In this document: positions 9,563 to 18,002 of the stretch, piece after piece
Layout of the letters: the number at the start of each line of letters is the position of its first letter
Position numbering within the stretch: position 1 is the first letter of the stretch
Assembly (NCBI RefSeq): GCF_000403845.2
Contig: NZ_KE159567.1
Span: 1,914,886 to 1,978,885 of the forward strand
DNA: 64,000 nucleotides
Direction: 5' to 3'
From: Eubacterium sp. 14-2
GTDB taxonomy: Bacteria > Bacillota > Clostridia > Lachnospirales > Lachnospiraceae
Notes under the pieces: model-generated
Told to the model about the DNA's origin: nothing
Databases searched by the model: none
The model's input: only the letters and a program-made list of their open reading frames with translations
Made by a program: the position numbers and the translations under genes

Positions 9563-10307
9563 CTTCTGTTCCTCCTTTATCTGTTTTTGCAGGTTTGGAT
9601 ACAGGATCTGTCACACCGCCGAAACGTCTGTCTCTTTTATTATAGTCCTGAACAGCTTTTTCTAATTCCTTTTTTGTAAAATCAGGCCAGGCCACATCTG
9701 TGAAATAGAGTTCACTGTATGCAAGCTGCCAGAGGAGATAATTCGAAAGCCGCAGTTCCCCGCTGGTGCGAATCAGTAAATCCGGAGCGGGAATGCCTCT
9801 GGTATCCAGATAATTTTCAAACATTTTTTCATCCAGATCCTTTAAGTCAAATTTTCCCTCTCCATAATCTGACAGCATCTGCTTCATTCCCCGCAGCATT
9901 TCATCCCGGCTGCCGTAATTGATGGCAATCTGAAAATTCAGTCCGTCCTGATTTGCAGAAAATTCTTCCAGTCTGTGAATACTCTCCTGCAAATCCGGTT
10001 CCAGTCTGGAAATATCTCCGATAACTCTTACACGCATGTGATTTTTTTCTGCAGTTTTCATGCAGTTTTTCATATAATTTCGCAGCAGCTTCATCAGGGC
10101 ACCTACTTCATCTTTGGGACGGCTCCAGTTTTCTGTTGAAAATGCATAAACAGTCAGATATTTGATACCCATATTCCAGGCTTCCCGGCAGATGGTTTCC
10201 ACATTTTTGGCTCCCTGAGTGTGTCCGTAATTTCTGGGCATGCCATGCTGCTTTGCCCATCTTCCATTTCCGTCCAGAATAATTGCTACATGTTGTGGAA
10301 CCTCCAT
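9555..10307 (-). CDS. uppS: Undecaprenyl diphosphate synthase (cis-prenyltransferase)
   Basis: Condenses isopentenyl diphosphate onto FPP to give the C55 lipid carrier for peptidoglycan and wall polymers. The 250-residue protein carries the N-terminal LDGNGRWAKQHG with the catalytic Asp12, and the C-terminal RTSGELRLSNYLLWQ near 184, both class signatures. It stands at the head of the uppS-cdsA-dxr-rseP-ispG run, so precursors, carrier and phospholipid synthesis are encoded together. AGGAGG precedes the ATG. The 95 bases between frr and uppS hold a terminator and an overlapping alternative hairpin (10365-10399), so expression may be partly uncoupled from frr. Confidence 0.95.
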   Translation of the reverse strand: MEVPQHVAIILDGNGRWAKQHGMPRNYGHTQGAKNVETICREAWNMGIKYLTVYAFSTENWSRPKDEVGALMKLLRNYMKNCMKTAEKNHMRVRVIGDISRLEPDLQESIHRLEEFSANQDGLNFQIAINYGSRDEMLRGMKQMLSDYGEGKFDLKDLDEKMFENYLDTRGIPAPDLLIRTSGELRLSNYLLWQLAYSELYFTDVAWPDFTKKELEKAVQDYNKRDRRFGGVTDPVSKPAKTDKGGTEGV

Positions 10308-10364
10308 AATTACCTCCTATACGCTTTATCCTTACAGGAAAGTCATGTACTTTACACTTCACAG

Positions 10365-10399
10365 AAAAAAGAGTTCGCCTGCGAACTCTCTCGCAGGCG
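10365..10399 (-). terminator. Terminator with competing hairpin between frr and uppS
   Basis: On the minus strand GAGTTCGC-AG-GCGAACTC (10388-10371) is followed by TTTTTT (10370-10365), an ideal intrinsic terminator 15 bases after frr. A second, mutually exclusive perfect 9-bp stem pairs 10391-10399 (CGCCTGCGA on the minus strand) with 10376-10384 and would consume both terminator arms. The first feature is certain as sequence; use as an attenuator is inference. Confidence 0.7.
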
Positions 10400-10402
10400 G
10401 AT

Positions 10403-10957
10403 TTATACTGTAAGAATTTCTTTTGATTTTTCTTCTACTGCTTTATCAATATCAGCCACATATTTGTCTGTCAGTTTCTGAACTTTTTCTTCCAGTTCTT
10501 TGATTTCATCTTCTGAAATATCGCTGGATTTGCCTGATTTTTTCAGAAAATCATTAGCATCTCTGCGGATATTGCGAACAGCAACTTTTGCGGCCTCACC
10601 TTTTTTCTTCACATCTTTTGCCAGTTCTTTTCTTCGTTCCTCTGTCAGTTCAGGAAATGTAAGACGAATCACCTTACCGTCATTGGAAGGGTTGATTCCC
10701 AGGTCAGACGTAAGAATCGCTTTTTCAATTACACGCACCATATTTGCTTCCCAGGGCTGAATCAGAAGCATTCTTGGCTCCGGAACTGAAATATTTGCCA
10801 CCTGCTGAAGACCGGTAGGCGTTCCGTAATAATCCACCTTCAGCTTATCCAGCACATGAGGATTGGCGCGGCCTGCACGAACAGAACCAAATTCCTTCAG
10901 CAGATTATCAAAAGATTTCTGCATTTTATTGTTGTACTGCTGTAACCTTTCATCCAT
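10403..10957 (-). CDS. frr: Ribosome recycling factor
   Basis: Splits post-termination ribosomes together with EF-G. At 184 residues it matches the family (185). Typical segments are GRANPHVLDKLKVDYYGTPTGLQQVANI near residues 28-55, where the conserved R and the tRNA-like domain I/II hinge lie, and the long helices with LTEERRKELAK. It follows pyrH by 23 bases, the classic pyrH-frr pair seen across bacteria. Start ATG is set by GGGAGGG. Cytoplasmic. Confidence 0.97.
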   Translation of the reverse strand: MDERLQQYNNKMQKSFDNLLKEFGSVRAGRANPHVLDKLKVDYYGTPTGLQQVANISVPEPRMLLIQPWEANMVRVIEKAILTSDLGINPSNDGKVIRLTFPELTEERRKELAKDVKKKGEAAKVAVRNIRRDANDFLKKSGKSSDISEDEIKELEEKVQKLTDKYVADIDKAVEEKSKEILTV

Positions 10958-10980
10958 ATAAGAACCCTCCCAATTTTATG

Positions 10981-11676
10981 CTATACTGTAACTTTTGTAC
11001 CGGAAAACTCCCCACTGATTGCTTTTACAATGCTGTTTTCCTCATTTAAACTGAAAATATACATAGGCATTTTATTTTCCATACACATGATGGATGCTGT
11101 CAGATCTATCACAGCAAGCTGCCGGTCAATCACTTCCTGAATAGAAATTTCATCATATTTTACAGCAGCAGGATTGATCTTCGGGTCGCTGTCATATACA
11201 CCGTCAATGGCCTTTGCAAGGAAAATTCCCTCTGCCTCAATTTCAACGGCACGCAGTACGGTAGCGGTATCCGTTGAAAAATAAGGATGCCCGGTTCCGC
11301 CTGCAAAAAAGCAGACCATTCCTTTTGAAAAATATTTACCGGCTCTGTCTTTGGAAAACAGTTTCGTAAAAGCGCCGCAGGTAAAAGGTGTCAGAACCTG
11401 TGTCATAATTCCCACAGAGCGGAAAATTTCAGACACGTAAATACAGTTCATCACTGTGGCCAGCATACCGATCTGATCTGCTTTGGTGCGGTCGATATTT
11501 TCACTGGTTCTTCCCCGCCAGAAATTGCCGCCGCCAATCACGATTCCCACTTCTGTGCCGCAATCCACCAGTTGTTTTACCTGTTTTGCCACTACCATAA
11601 CAGTAGCTTCATCAAATCCGGTATGTTTGTCACCGGCCAGTGCTTCCCCGCTTAACTTTAATAATATTCTCTTCAT
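10981..11676 (-). CDS. pyrH: UMP kinase
   Basis: Phosphorylates UMP to UDP in pyrimidine nucleotide synthesis; hexameric amino-acid-kinase fold unrelated to eukaryotic UMPK. The 231-residue protein starts MKRILLKLSGEALAG with the kinase P-site, has GGGNFWRGR for the phosphate-binding glycine loop, DQIGMLATVMN for UMP binding, and a C-terminal AISGEFSGTKV. It is next to frr as in most bacteria; bactofilin lies 12 bases upstream. AAGGAAGG precedes the start. Length is slightly below the usual 235-240. Confidence 0.96.
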   Translation of the reverse strand: MKRILLKLSGEALAGDKHTGFDEATVMVVAKQVKQLVDCGTEVGIVIGGGNFWRGRTSENIDRTKADQIGMLATVMNCIYVSEIFRSVGIMTQVLTPFTCGAFTKLFSKDRAGKYFSKGMVCFFAGGTGHPYFSTDTATVLRAVEIEAEGIFLAKAIDGVYDSDPKINPAAVKYDEISIQEVIDRQLAVIDLTASIMCMENKMPMYIFSLNEENSIVKAISGEFSGTKVTV

Positions 11677-11688
11677 CGGATGCCTTCC

Positions 11689-12591
11689 TTATTTTTTTTC
11701 AAAAAAAGTCTCCATATCCACATCTGCATAACACTGAGAGCAGAAACCTTCGATTACCGCACCGTTGTTAATCTGTACGGAACGTGATTTGATATTGCCC
11801 ATTACAACTGCAGAGGTATCTACAACAACGGGTCCCTGTACGTCAATATCACCTTTAATAGCGCCTGCAATTACAGCGCTGCTTGCTGTAATATTTCCAA
11901 CTACTACGGAGCCAAGGCCAATCTTAACAGTTCCGCTGGTGGAAATCTCTCCCTCCACTTTTGCAGCGTCTGCGAAAAATTCAGATGCTTCTGCATTTCC
12001 TTTGAGGCTTCCGGTAATTGTTACTTTGCCGTTGCAGCGGACATTTCCGTCAATTTTTCCTCTCAGTTCAAAGGAACCGATAGATTCCAGATCACCTTTC
12101 AGAGATGTTCCCTCTGTGATTACCGTTACTTCATCTGATATCTCATCTGACAGAGAACCAATGCCTTTTGATTCTGCAATTAATTCTTCTGCTCCGTTTA
12201 CAGCATTTACTACATTTTCTTCTTTCACAGCTTCTGTACTCACAATCGTTTCCTCCTTATGTTCCGGCTTCTCTGCTACTGCAGGTTTCTGCTTTACTGT
12301 TTCTTTCTGTTTTTCCTGAATTGCTTCCTGTATGGCGGGGGCTGGTACCTCGGCAGGTTTTTCCACCGGGGGAACAACAGGCTTTTCTGACCGTCTGGCT
12401 GCAGTTTCATCTACTTTTTCAAACAGGCCCTCTAATTTTTTTAATTCAGACTGTACGTCCACTTCCTGTTCCAGAGTATTCACCACCAGATCCGGCTGTT
12501 CAGGAACCGTTGCTTTTAACTCTTCTTCTCCCGGAAGCAGTTCGTTTACTGCCTGAGATAAGTCATCTTTAAATTCCTTAAAAAAGCTCAT
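11689..12591 (-). CDS. Bactofilin-family (polymer-forming) cytoskeletal protein
   Basis: A 300-residue protein with an acidic, low-complexity N-terminal half (about 1-150, rich in E, V, P and K) and a C-terminal bactofilin domain (about 155-285). The domain shows the beta-helix repeats of short strands and glycines: SLKGDLESIGSFELRGKIDG, GKVTITGSLKGNAEA, AKVEGEISTSGTVKIG, AVIAGAIKGDIDVQGPVV. Bactofilins self-assemble at the membrane and recruit wall enzymes. Here the gene follows a membrane-anchored polysaccharide deacetylase by 23 bases and precedes pyrH by 12, so it is probably cotranscribed with both. A role in localising wall modification is inference. The long N-terminal extension is unlike the short tails of model bactofilins. 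Confidence 0.82.
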   Translation of the reverse strand: MSFFKEFKDDLSQAVNELLPGEEELKATVPEQPDLVVNTLEQEVDVQSELKKLEGLFEKVDETAARRSEKPVVPPVEKPAEVPAPAIQEAIQEKQKETVKQKPAVAEKPEHKEETIVSTEAVKEENVVNAVNGAEELIAESKGIGSLSDEISDEVTVITEGTSLKGDLESIGSFELRGKIDGNVRCNGKVTITGSLKGNAEASEFFADAAKVEGEISTSGTVKIGLGSVVVGNITASSAVIAGAIKGDIDVQGPVVVDTSAVVMGNIKSRSVQINNGAVIEGFCSQCYADVDMETFFEKK

Positions 12592-12614
12592 ATATGTACC
12601 TCCATAAATTATTG

Positions 12615-13559
12615 TTAATCAACGCTGTCAGCAGGTATCTGCTGTATGGGCGTTGTATTTTCGTCAATGGGGAGCAGTTCTGCACCCATTTCCTTCAGCT
12701 GGTCGATCATCGGCGCCAGCGCCTCCACGGTACCGGATTTTGCAGATGAATCATGCATCAGCACGATGGATGTCTCATATCTTCCCACATCATTCATAAC
12801 ATTCTGCACCAGTTCTTCCGGTGTATAGGCATGACTGGTAGCGTCTCCGCTGGCCACATTCCAGTCATAATAGGTAATCCCTTTTTCTTTCAGGAAACGG
12901 ATAAATTCTTTCATATCCGTATTGCTCACCTGATTGCTGCTTCCTCCCGGAAAGCGCAGAATCTCCGGTGTGACTCCCGTAACTTCTGCCAGATAGGACT
13001 GCAGATGTGCCATATCTTCTGAAAATGCTTCCAGAGATTCGTAAATTACATTATATTTATGTGAAAAAGAATGCATTCCCAGCGTATGCCCCTCAGCTAC
13101 AATCCGCTGGTACAGTTCTTTTGATTCCCCGTCTTCCTGTCCAATTACAAAAAAAGTTGCCTTGACATTTTTCTCTTTCAGGATATCCAGTATCCGGGCG
13201 GTACTTTCGCTTGGGCCGTCGTCAAAAGTCAGGTAAACCTTCTGTGTCTGACCTTCCTTCAGCAGATTATCTTCTTCCGCCCCGTTCTTTACCGTGTCCA
13301 GAGTTTCCGCATTTTCTTTTGGAGAAGCTGCGCTTTTTTCCTGCTGGTTTTCCATAACCTGCTCCACGGAAATCACGGACTTTGCAAGCTCGTCCAGTCT
13401 GTCTTCCATATGAAGCAGTTTAACAAACAGGGTAACCGTCAATATGCTCGTTGTTAAAATCCAGATTACGATTCCTGTAACAATCGTCGACTTTATTTTT
13501 TTAATTCGTTTTCGTCTTAACTGCTGCTCACGCAATCCACTGGCTGCATTCTCTTCCAT
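12615..13559 (-). CDS. Membrane-anchored polysaccharide (peptidoglycan-type) deacetylase
   Basis: A NodB/CE4 deacetylase of 314 residues, expected to remove acetyl groups from wall N-acetyl sugars outside the cell. A basic N-terminus is followed by one membrane helix at about 28-50 and a helical stalk. The catalytic domain shows the five CE4 motifs: TFDDGPS near 110 (metal and base aspartates), HSFSH (zinc histidines), RFPGGSS, YDWNVASGDA and VLMHDSS near the C-terminus. All expected catalytic residues are present. GGGAGG precedes the ATG. It heads the run into bactofilin and pyrH. Whether the substrate is GlcNAc of peptidoglycan (PgdA-like) or another polymer is not decided by sequence. Confidence 0.88.
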   Translation of the reverse strand: MEENAASGLREQQLRRKRIKKIKSTIVTGIVIWILTTSILTVTLFVKLLHMEDRLDELAKSVISVEQVMENQQEKSAASPKENAETLDTVKNGAEEDNLLKEGQTQKVYLTFDDGPSESTARILDILKEKNVKATFFVIGQEDGESKELYQRIVAEGHTLGMHSFSHKYNVIYESLEAFSEDMAHLQSYLAEVTGVTPEILRFPGGSSNQVSNTDMKEFIRFLKEKGITYYDWNVASGDATSHAYTPEELVQNVMNDVGRYETSIVLMHDSSAKSGTVEALAPMIDQLKEMGAELLPIDENTTPIQQIPADSVD

Positions 13560-13706
13560 GTACGGACCTCCCCGGTATTTTAAGCATCGCTATAAGTTAT
13601 TGTAACACATTTTTCAAAAATTACATTAAAAATATGCGAAAAAATAGAAGTTTTTTTTTGTATATTTGATATAATATCCAGAATATACAACTTATATTCT
13701 ATGCAT

Positions 13707-13737
13707 TTTCAGAAAAAAACAGAATCTTTTTCTGAAA
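13707..13737. other. AT-rich inverted repeat after the hybrid kinase
   Basis: TTTCAGAAAAA (13707-13717) is matched by TTTTTCTGAAA (13727-13737), a perfect 11-bp stem with a nine-base loop, 16 bases past the kinase stop on the minus strand. It may end the kinase transcript, but it lacks a clean T run and is nearly all A/T pairs. The remaining AT-rich 13560-13706 probably carries the deacetylase promoter; no convincing -35/-10 pair was found. Confidence 0.35.
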
Positions 13738-13753
13738 TATTAAAATTCCTTTT

Positions 13754-16700
13754 TTAATTGCGTCCATTTTCCTTTGGAGCCAGCCATTTTTTCAATGTTT
13801 CCATTAACTGGCGGATGTCCAGGGGTTTTGCCAGGTGTGCATTCATGCCCGCTTTCCTGGCGTTCTGGATATCTTCCATAAAGGCATTGGCAGTCATGGC
13901 TATGACAGGAACACTTTGCTGCCGCTGTTTTTCCAGCTCACGTATGGCCTTTGTGGCCTCATATCCATCCATAACCGGCATCTGAATATCCATAAATATC
14001 AGGTCATAATATCCTTCCGGTCTGGAACTTACCAGATCTGTCGCTTCTTTTCCGTTTTCAGCGCATTCAATTGTCACACCTGTTGCTCCGATGATTTCTT
14101 CTGCGATTTCACGGTTCAGTTCATTGTCTTCTACCAGCAGAATCCGTTTTTCCTCAAAATGAATCTGTTCTGTTTCAACAGTATGTTCCGTTTCGCTGCC
14201 TGGAAGGAATTTTTTCAGGGCATATACCAGTCTGGAACGGAACAGGGGCTTTGAAATAAATCCGTTTACCCCTGCTTCCTTTGCTTCTGCTTCGATTTCA
14301 GACCAGTCGTAGGAGGAAAGAATAATGACCGGTACTTCCGGTCCCACCAGACTCCGGATAGCCCGTGTGGTTTCAATTCCGTCCATCCCCGGCATTTTCC
14401 AGTCCATAATCACTGCAAAATAATCATCATCCCGCTGATGGGCATTTTCCACTCTTAACACTGCATCGGCACCGGAGCAGACACTTTCTCCCCGCATACC
14501 GATATTTTTCAGCATGACGCAGGTATGTTCGCAGATGTCCGGATCATCATCTACCACCAGTATGGATAAGTCTTCCAGTTCTGCCACAGATTCCAGTTCC
14601 CTGTCCTGAAGTCTGAGAAAAATGGTGACGGTAATGCGGGTGCCCTGATTCAGTTCACTTTCCACATGAATAGTGCCGTTCATCATATGTACAATACTCT
14701 GGGTAATTGCCATTCCAAGGCCGGTACCCTGTATTTTGCTGACTCTGGAGTCTTCTGCCCGTTCAAAGGGCTCAAACAGCTTCGGAATAAATTCCGGAGC
14801 CATACCGATTCCGGTATCCTCAAAAATAAATTCATAACAGCCTGCGCTGCTCACAGTGGATTTCCGCTCACGGATATGAAGCGTTACCCTGCCCCCTTCC
14901 GGTGTATATTTGATGGCGTTGGAAAGAAGGTTCATAAATACCTGCTGCAGCCGCAGGGTGTCTCCCACAACTTCTTCGTGCTGCAGAGACCTGATATCCA
15001 CTTTGATTTCCTGAGATTTTTCTGTCAGGTTGGGTTTTATCACTTCCAGGATATTCTGAATAATATCGGAAAGATTAAATTCTTCTTCATTCAGTGAAAT
15101 ATTTCCGTTTTCCACTTTTGACATATCCAGAACTTCATTAATCAGATTCAGAAGGAGTTTTCCGGAAGAGGAAATTTTTCCCAGACAGTCCTGAATCCTG
15201 TCCCTGTCGTCCAGATGGGTTCCCGCAATGGCTGTCATTCCAATAATGGCATTCAGAGGCGTTCGGATATCATGGGACATTCTGGATAAAAACTGGCTTT
15301 TGGCTTCATTGGCACGATTGGCTGCTTCACAGGCCTCCATAATGGCTTCCCGGCTTTTCTGTTCCCGTTCCAGGGTTTCCAGTTCTTTCCGTTTCCGGGC
15401 ATCCACATTTTTGGTAAACAGAAGCATTCTTTTACTGTTGTCTCTGACGACCGTACGCAGAGTGAGGGAAATCCATTCGTAACTGCCTTCTTCGTTCTGA
15501 ATCAGCAGTTCACTGTAATTTTCCCCGGTCTGAGTACGCAGACGTTCCAGATTCATCATCAGGAGATATTCTTCTCTGGAATCCGGATGTATAAGATGCT
15601 GAAGATTTTCCTGTACCATATCAGTGAAATGCCGGGCGTATTTTTTTCTTGAAACTTCTTTTCCGTCAAAAATTACCCGGTAAACAGTATCGTGCTCTAG
15701 ACCGATTTCAAAAATGGAATCATAGGAATCGGAAATTGCATATCCCAGCAGGGCATTATCGTACTGACGTTTCAGGGCGCGGCGCTTTTCGCCGGTAATA
15801 TCCAGAAAATTGATGGTGACATATTCCGGTATATTGTTTTTGCAGGAAACCAGATTGATTTCCAGGCGGTTCCATACAGGATGGTTCTGTTCTTTTCTGA
15901 CACAGCGAAATTCTGTCTCAATATGGCTGTTTCTGGGACTTAACTGCCTGATCAGATATTCGGGATCTACAAATTTGCTCACTTTTCCTCTGTCTTCAAA
16001 CGCCACCTGTGTTTCGATATAGTGATAAATCACATCCGTGTAATCGCCTCGTTTGGGAATCATGCTTTTTAAATGTCCGGGTATCCGGACTGCATAGTAA
16101 GTGTTTGAACGGAGATTTACATAATGAATGCCCGTATAGGAATTACTCAGAGAATTGATAGCCAGACGGTTGATTCTCAGTTCTTCCAGATTATTCTGGT
16201 TTTCCCGCTGAACTTCTTTGACTTCATGAATATCGTGCATGGTGCCTACAATTCTGATGGCACGGCCATTTTCAAATACTTTCTTTCCGAATACCCGGTA
16301 CCAGCGGACGCCTTCCTCTGTTTTGAGCTGAATCTCCATATTGTCTTCCATACTGCCTGTGAAGAGTTTTTTCAGTTTGGAAACGTCTTCTGCCCGGACA
16401 GATTCCCCGGCGATTACCTTGTTCCGGTAATCTGCAATAATTTCCTGTCTGGTATGTTTATTGCCATAACTATCTGTATAAGGCATATACATAATCAGAC
16501 AGTCTTTTGTCATATCGTATTCATACAGAATATCCGCGCTGCTTTCCAGAGCAAGCTGGTAGACTTCCCGCTCCTGCCGAAGCTGCAGTTCCAGTTCTTT
16601 TTTTTCTGTAATGTCCGTCATGGTACGCTGAATCACCGGATTCTGATTTTGATCCAGTTTCAGCAGCTTTGAACTGGCAGATATCCAACGGCTGTCTCCG

Positions 16701-17011
16701 GATTTACTTTTGGCCTGATACTCAAATTTTACCATATCCCCAGGTTTTCCCAGAGAATTTGTCAGAGACAGGATTTTGGGTTTGTCCTCATCTGACACAT
16801 GGCTTGCCACTCCGTAAAAACCATCATTTACACACTCCTGTACTGTCTCATAGTCCAGCATATGCAATGCTGCCTGATTCATGGACAATATTTCACAATC
16901 GTTCCCATTTTTTACCACGTAGCGGATAATTCCGAATTCAATAGTATCATAAATACTTTCCAGTAACATCTCCTGTTCCCGGATTTTGTTCTCACGCGCC
17001 CTGTCATCCAT
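13754..17011 (-). CDS. Orphan soluble hybrid sensor histidine kinase (PAS-rich, two receivers)
   Basis: A 1085-residue hybrid kinase with no membrane helix or signal peptide. In order: several PAS-type sensing domains over about 1-560 (signs include GDSRWISASSKLLKL, TMTDITEKKE, GTMHDIHEVKE), a HisKA dimer domain with SHDIRTPLNAIIG near 579, a HATPase_c domain with NLLSNAIKYTPEGG, DTGIGMAP and GTGLGMAITQSIV, then two receiver domains, REC1 (LVVDDDPDICE, phospho-Asp in MDWKMPG near 869) and REC2 (LLVEDNELNRE, MDIQMPVMDG near 1009). No Hpt domain and no DNA-binding partner are nearby, so the output is unknown. GAGGAG precedes the ATG. Large signalling hybrids like this are common in Lachnospiraceae. 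Confidence 0.9.
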   Translation of the reverse strand: MDDRARENKIREQEMLLESIYDTIEFGIIRYVVKNGNDCEILSMNQAALHMLDYETVQECVNDGFYGVASHVSDEDKPKILSLTNSLGKPGDMVKFEYQAKSKSGDSRWISASSKLLKLDQNQNPVIQRTMTDITEKKELELQLRQEREVYQLALESSADILYEYDMTKDCLIMYMPYTDSYGNKHTRQEIIADYRNKVIAGESVRAEDVSKLKKLFTGSMEDNMEIQLKTEEGVRWYRVFGKKVFENGRAIRIVGTMHDIHEVKEVQRENQNNLEELRINRLAINSLSNSYTGIHYVNLRSNTYYAVRIPGHLKSMIPKRGDYTDVIYHYIETQVAFEDRGKVSKFVDPEYLIRQLSPRNSHIETEFRCVRKEQNHPVWNRLEINLVSCKNNIPEYVTINFLDITGEKRRALKRQYDNALLGYAISDSYDSIFEIGLEHDTVYRVIFDGKEVSRKKYARHFTDMVQENLQHLIHPDSREEYLLMMNLERLRTQTGENYSELLIQNEEGSYEWISLTLRTVVRDNSKRMLLFTKNVDARKRKELETLEREQKSREAIMEACEAANRANEAKSQFLSRMSHDIRTPLNAIIGMTAIAGTHLDDRDRIQDCLGKISSSGKLLLNLINEVLDMSKVENGNISLNEEEFNLSDIIQNILEVIKPNLTEKSQEIKVDIRSLQHEEVVGDTLRLQQVFMNLLSNAIKYTPEGGRVTLHIRERKSTVSSAGCYEFIFEDTGIGMAPEFIPKLFEPFERAEDSRVSKIQGTGLGMAITQSIVHMMNGTIHVESELNQGTRITVTIFLRLQDRELESVAELEDLSILVVDDDPDICEHTCVMLKNIGMRGESVCSGADAVLRVENAHQRDDDYFAVIMDWKMPGMDGIETTRAIRSLVGPEVPVIILSSYDWSEIEAEAKEAGVNGFISKPLFRSRLVYALKKFLPGSETEHTVETEQIHFEEKRILLVEDNELNREIAEEIIGATGVTIECAENGKEATDLVSSRPEGYYDLIFMDIQMPVMDGYEATKAIRELEKQRQQSVPVIAMTANAFMEDIQNARKAGMNAHLAKPLDIRQLMETLKKWLAPKENGRN

Positions 17012-17114
17012 AAAACTGCTCCTCTGTTCGGCTGAAACTGCGGCATTTTCTTTTACTGCCTGTATTGATTTTTAACATTTCCTTTATTATAACCCTTTCA
17101 GCGGCAGAAAAGCA

Positions 17115-17145
17115 ATAAAAAAAGAATCCTGAAAAGCAGGATTCT
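17115..17145 (-). terminator. Intrinsic terminator downstream of the Tudor/AT-hook-like gene
   Basis: On the minus strand AGAATCCTG (17145-17137), a five-base loop and CAGGATTCT (17131-17123) form a perfect 9-bp stem followed by a T-rich run (17122-17116). It separates this gene from the hybrid kinase. Confidence 0.8.
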
Positions 17146-17168
17146 CTTTCCGATGTTATGTGCATATT

Positions 17169-17546
17169 TTACTTTTTCGTATCGCTCTTCGGTTCAGCTG
17201 CGGCGGTTCCGATGGTTTTAGGTCTGCCTCTGCCCGGCTGTCGTTTCTTTTTCAGCGCTTCCATCCGCTCCCTGTGGTTTTCATCCACAATACGCCTGAT
17301 TTTGGCGAGACGCTCAGCTTCTGCCTGTTCCAGTTCTTCCCGTTTTTTCTGAGCCAGCTTCCGGCATTCCTCCTGCAGGTTTGTATCTTCCAGTACAAGG
17401 AATTTTTCAAAAGCAATGGGAAAAGCGAAAATTTTGGGCTGCTCTGTCCCGAAAAACTGCACCCGTATTTTGAGGGCAGTTTCTTCCACAATTTTTCCTG
17501 TGCCAAATTTGTCATGGGAAACGGTTTCGTTGACTAATGATTTCAT
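17169..17546 (-). CDS. Small protein with PcrA-like Tudor domain, coiled coil and AT-hook-like tail
   Basis: Not a recognised named gene. The start at 17546 is chosen because AAGGGG lies eight bases before it, whereas an ATG ten codons upstream has no ribosome site; the product is 125 residues. Residues 1-53 (VNETVSHDKFGTGKIVEE ... FPIAFEKFLVLED) resemble the C-terminal Tudor-like domain of PcrA/UvrD helicases, which binds RNA polymerase or nucleic acid. Residues 55-100 are a charged helix likely to form a coiled coil. Residues 101-110 (KRQPGRGRPK) match an AT-hook core (GRP). This points to a nucleic-acid or polymerase-associated protein, by inference only. It stands alone, bounded by terminators. 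Confidence 0.65.
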   Translation of the reverse strand: MKSLVNETVSHDKFGTGKIVEETALKIRVQFFGTEQPKIFAFPIAFEKFLVLEDTNLQEECRKLAQKKREELEQAEAERLAKIRRIVDENHRERMEALKKKRQPGRGRPKTIGTAAAEPKSDTKK

Positions 17547-17734
17547 CCTGATCACCCCTTGTCTGATTTTAGTCATCTGTTACAGCAGATTTTATGGTAC
17601 TATTTTACCATTTTTTTCGGTTTTTGTCAGGAATTTTATGGAAAAAATTTATTTTCAGTAAAAAGTACAAGGGACAGATAGACTGTTTTTGTGCATTTTT
17701 AACGATAAATCTCCGGATTTTGCAATAAGGCAAT

Positions 17735-17764
17735 CATGGGACCTGTCAGAAGACAGGCCCCATG
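17735..17764 (-). other. Stem-loop downstream of copA
   Basis: CATGGGACCTGTC (17735-17747) pairs with GACAGGCCCCATG (17752-17764) with one mismatch and a four-base loop, 30 bases past the copA stop. It may protect or end the csoR-copA transcript, but no T run follows. Apart from this, 17577-17792 shows nothing gene-like. Confidence 0.45.
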
Positions 17765-17792
17765 GCACCAGATTAGCAGGAAAAGCTGCTGA

Positions 17793-18002
17793 TTACTGTA
17801 AGGAAATTACTTTATAATCTTTTTCTTCCACTGCTTTTATCAGCGCTTCGTCTGAAACGGTTCCGGTCAGTATTATGACTGCCGTACCAGACTCATGACT
17901 TACTTTTGCCTCTGATACTTCCGGAAATGCTTCCAGACATTTCTTTACGGCTGCTTCGCAGTGTCCGCACATCATTCCCTCGATTTTCATTGTCTTTTCC
18001 AT
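17793..18002 (-). CDS. copZ: CopZ-like copper chaperone with embedded start inside copA
   Basis: The last 69 codons of copA encode a complete HMA domain (IEGMMCGHCEAAVKKCLEAF, metal cysteines at 12 and 15) of exactly the size of free CopZ chaperones. On the minus strand the codons just before its methionine (18002) read AAG GAG GAA CAG AAC, which is also an AAGGAGG ribosome site ending eight bases before ATG. A separate CopZ could therefore be made from the same mRNA by internal initiation, in frame with copA. Cytosolic CopZ carries Cu(I) to the pump. The sequence signal is clear; actual independent translation is inference. Confidence 0.55.
   Translation of the reverse strand: MEKTMKIEGMMCGHCEAAVKKCLEAFPEVSEAKVSHESGTAVIILTGTVSDEALIKAVEEKDYKVISLQ

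Noticed and set aside
13660..13680. Plus-strand TATAAT near 13672
   Set aside because: No plus-strand gene follows and no -35 fits; chance in AT-rich DNA.
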